Source: Demequina sp. NBRC 110054 (lineage in GTDB: Bacteria; Actinomycetota; Actinomycetes; Actinomycetales; Demequinaceae). From it: DNA of 64,000 nucleotides. Below are positions 62,676-64,000 of the stretch, one piece after another. The translations under genes and the position numbers were made by a program. A model generated the notes under the pieces. It was not told the origin of the DNA and searched no databases. It saw nothing but the letters and a program-made list of their open reading frames with translations. The stretch covers positions 496,001 through 560,000 of the forward strand of contig NZ_BBRK01000006.1 in assembly GCF_002090115.1 (NCBI RefSeq), written 5' to 3'. Position 1 is the first letter of the stretch; every line of letters begins with the position of its first letter.

Positions 62676-63199
62676 AGTACACCCGCTTCGCCGCCGCCGC
62701 AGCCCTCGCGCTCGCGCTCACCGCATGCGACCGACAGATCGACGCCGCCGATATCGCCGACATCGACGGGAGCCCCCTCGCGTCGTTCGCGGCCGACGGC
62801 TCCGGCCGCGACGCCGTCGAGGACGCGCTGGCCGACAAGGCCGATGCCGTCGGGACGCATCTGCCGACCGGTGACGGCTCGCTGTCGGTCACGATGACCC
62901 AGCCACGGGAGCTGTCGATCTCCACGGAGGCCACGGTCGAGTGCGACGCCACGGGGCGGACCTACACGGCGTCGACCTCGGCCGCTGGCGAGGTCAGGGA
63001 CGCGACCTTCTCCCTCACCGCGGCGCGCTACCAGGGAGCCGGCGACTACACGTTCGTCGGCAGCCTCGAGGTCACCGCCGACGGCGAGACCACCACCGTC
63101 CCGGTCACCGCGCAGGGCACCGTCGCCGACGACCTGTCGGGCACGGTCACGGTCGACACCGAGAACGCCTCGCTCACTCTCGGCTGGACCTGCGGATAG
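62672..63199 (+). CDS. Small lipoprotein linked to the MMPL transporter
   Basis: 175 residues. A lipobox LTAC ends the signal peptide (Cys 20). The rest is a beta-rich domain with two cysteines (VECDAT, WTCG), which may form a disulfide. Repeated short strands resemble DUF4333-type lipoproteins, though I am not sure. ATG 62672 overlaps the MMPL stop. Fifth and last gene of the operon, closed by a perfect hairpin. Confidence 0.7.
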   Translation: MKYTRFAAAAALALALTACDRQIDAADIADIDGSPLASFAADGSGRDAVEDALADKADAVGTHLPTGDGSLSVTMTQPRELSISTEATVECDATGRTYTASTSAAGEVRDATFSLTAARYQGAGDYTFVGSLEVTADGETTTVPVTAQGTVADDLSGTVTVDTENASLTLGWTCG

Positions 63200-63203
63200 G
63201 ACC

Positions 63204-63237
63204 CCCGTGGTCCCGGCGCCCTCACCGGGACCACGGG
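63204..63237. terminator. Perfect hairpin terminator closing the MMPL operon
   Basis: CCCGTGGTCCCGG (63204-63216) pairs without mismatch to CCGGGACCACGGG (63225-63237) around CGCCCTCA, right after the lipoprotein stop. The convergent desulfurase gene ends at 63257, so it may act in both directions. Confidence 0.85.
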
Positions 63238-63256
63238 CCTCACGCTCCTGCGCGGC

Positions 63257-64000
63257 TCACAGCCCCGCCGCGCGGGCGCGCTCCACCGCCTCGGGCAGCG
63301 CGTCGAGCGCGGTATCGACGTCCCAGTCCGCCGTGGTCCATCCGAGACTGAGGCGCACCGCTGAACGCGCCTCCTCAGGCGTGTGGCCCATGGCCTGCAG
63401 GACGTGGCTGCGCTCGACCACGCCCGCGGTGCACGCCGATCCGGAGGACACGGCCACGCCCGCGGCGTCGAGCAGCATGAGCATCGCCTCGGACGAGGCC
63501 CCCGGGACCACCGCATGGACGATATGGGGTGCGCAGCCCTCCCCCGCACCCCGCACGACGGCATCGGGCACGGCGGCGCGGATCCCGTCGGCGAGGCGGG
63601 CCGCGAGCGCTGCGACCCGGTCCCGCTCGGCCTCCCGGTCGGCGACCACCTCCTCGAGCGCCGCGGCGAAGGCCGCCGCTCCCGCCGCGTCGACCGTGCC
63701 CGAGCGCACCTTCCTCTCCTGCCCTCCGCCGTGCAGCAGCGGGACGAGCGGGGCGTCGCGCCTCGCGATCAGCGCGCCGACCCCGACGGGACCGCCGAGC
63801 TTGTGCGCGCTCACCGCCATCGTGGTCAGCCCCGACGCGGCGAAGTCGACCGGCTCGTAGGACACCGCCTGGACCGCGTCGCAGTGCATCGGCACTCCCG
63901 CATCGCGCGCGGCCTCGGCGAGCGCTGGGATCGGCTGGACCGCGCCGACCTCGTTGTTGACCCACATCGCAGTGGCGAGCGTTGCGCCCACAAGCGCGGC
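63257..64000 (-). CDS. Cysteine desulfurase, NifS/IscS type (5' part outside the window)
   Basis: The visible 247 residues are the C-terminal two thirds of a class V aminotransferase-fold enzyme. It shows the PLP Lys in VSAHKLGGPVG, GGGQERKVRSGTVD, and the catalytic Cys loop SSGSACTAG. It supplies sulfur to tRNA thiolation and Fe-S assembly; mnmA at 45.7 kb is a natural client. The frame is open to the window edge, so the true start lies beyond 64000. Confidence 0.92.
   Translation of the reverse strand, partial: AALVGATLATAMWVNNEVGAVQPIPALAEAARDAGVPMHCDAVQAVSYEPVDFAASGLTTMAVSAHKLGGPVGVGALIARRDAPLVPLLHGGGQERKVRSGTVDAAGAAAFAAALEEVVADREAERDRVAALAARLADGIRAAVPDAVVRGAGEGCAPHIVHAVVPGASSEAMLMLLDAAGVAVSSGSACTAGVVERSHVLQAMGHTPEEARSAVRLSLGWTTADWDVDTALDALPEAVERARAAGL

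Overview
The window is high-GC DNA (about 70% by eye) with densely packed genes, many GTG starts, ATGA/GTGA stop-start overlaps and several probable leaderless starts. It carries an HspR-type HAIR promoter, an AfsR/SARP regulator, CebR-type boxes, an MMPL operon and lipoprotein boxes. Together these point to an actinomycete, probably in the Micrococcales range. No rRNA, tRNA, CRISPR array, phage gene or intact insertion sequence was seen. Most of the window is catabolic accessory chromosome mixed with a few housekeeping genes (pgi, deoD, mnmA, a cysteine desulfurase).

Layout. 0-6.4 kb: two tandem carboxymuconolactone-decarboxylase-like genes, a CrtC/AttH-like protein, an MFS exporter with its TetR, and a CruF-like membrane protein divergent from a second TetR with three clear operators. 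6.5-15.6 kb: an aromatic-type catabolic cluster (muconolactone-isomerase-like protein, two alpha/beta hydrolases, LysR, extradiol dioxygenase, ACMSD-like amidohydrolase, FAH-family hydrolase, FAD hydroxylase, cyclase). 15.6-19 kb: OsmC/MarR pair, a small membrane protein, pgi. 19-30.3 kb: nucleoside and purine-ureide catabolism (deoD, uraH, uraD, a MocA-like nucleotidyltransferase, allC, pucG, an AtzH-amidase fusion, a formamidase-like protein, a DUF1275 membrane protein), interrupted by a DsbA/FrnE protein, a secreted HNH protein and a PhzF protein. 30.3-35.5 kb: a palindromic repeat with a 24-bp tandem array, hsp20 under two HAIR elements, a left-handed beta-helix protein, and an SDR/FAD-dehydrogenase/TetR module. 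35.5-42.6 kb: a sugar ABC operon (binding protein, two permeases, CebR-like LacI, YtcJ-like amidohydrolase) behind several palindromic boxes, then a lipoprotein and a 67-residue peptide. 42.6-47.5 kb: AfsR-like regulator, mnmA, VanZ. 47.6-55.6 kb: IclR and a coupled histidine-utilisation operon (hutH-hutU-M20 hydrolase-hutF-hutI). 55.6-64 kb: GH31 glycosidase, a response regulator/histidine kinase/MMPL operon, and the 3' part of a cysteine desulfurase.

How it fits together. The organism seems equipped to take carbon and nitrogen from histidine, purine ureides, an aromatic or terpenoid compound and oligosaccharides, each under a local regulator (IclR, LysR/TetR, LacI). The most interesting signals are: (1) a 9-mer, GGACGATGC, present about 32 times on both strands, in all three codon phases and between genes; (2) a palindromic intergenic element whose arm has been amplified into a tandem array; (3) a fused HpxZ/HpxY-like (AtzH-amidase) enzyme placed with pucG and allC, which suggests an oxalurate-type ureide branch; and (4) an M20 hydrolase inside the hut operon where a deformylase would be expected.
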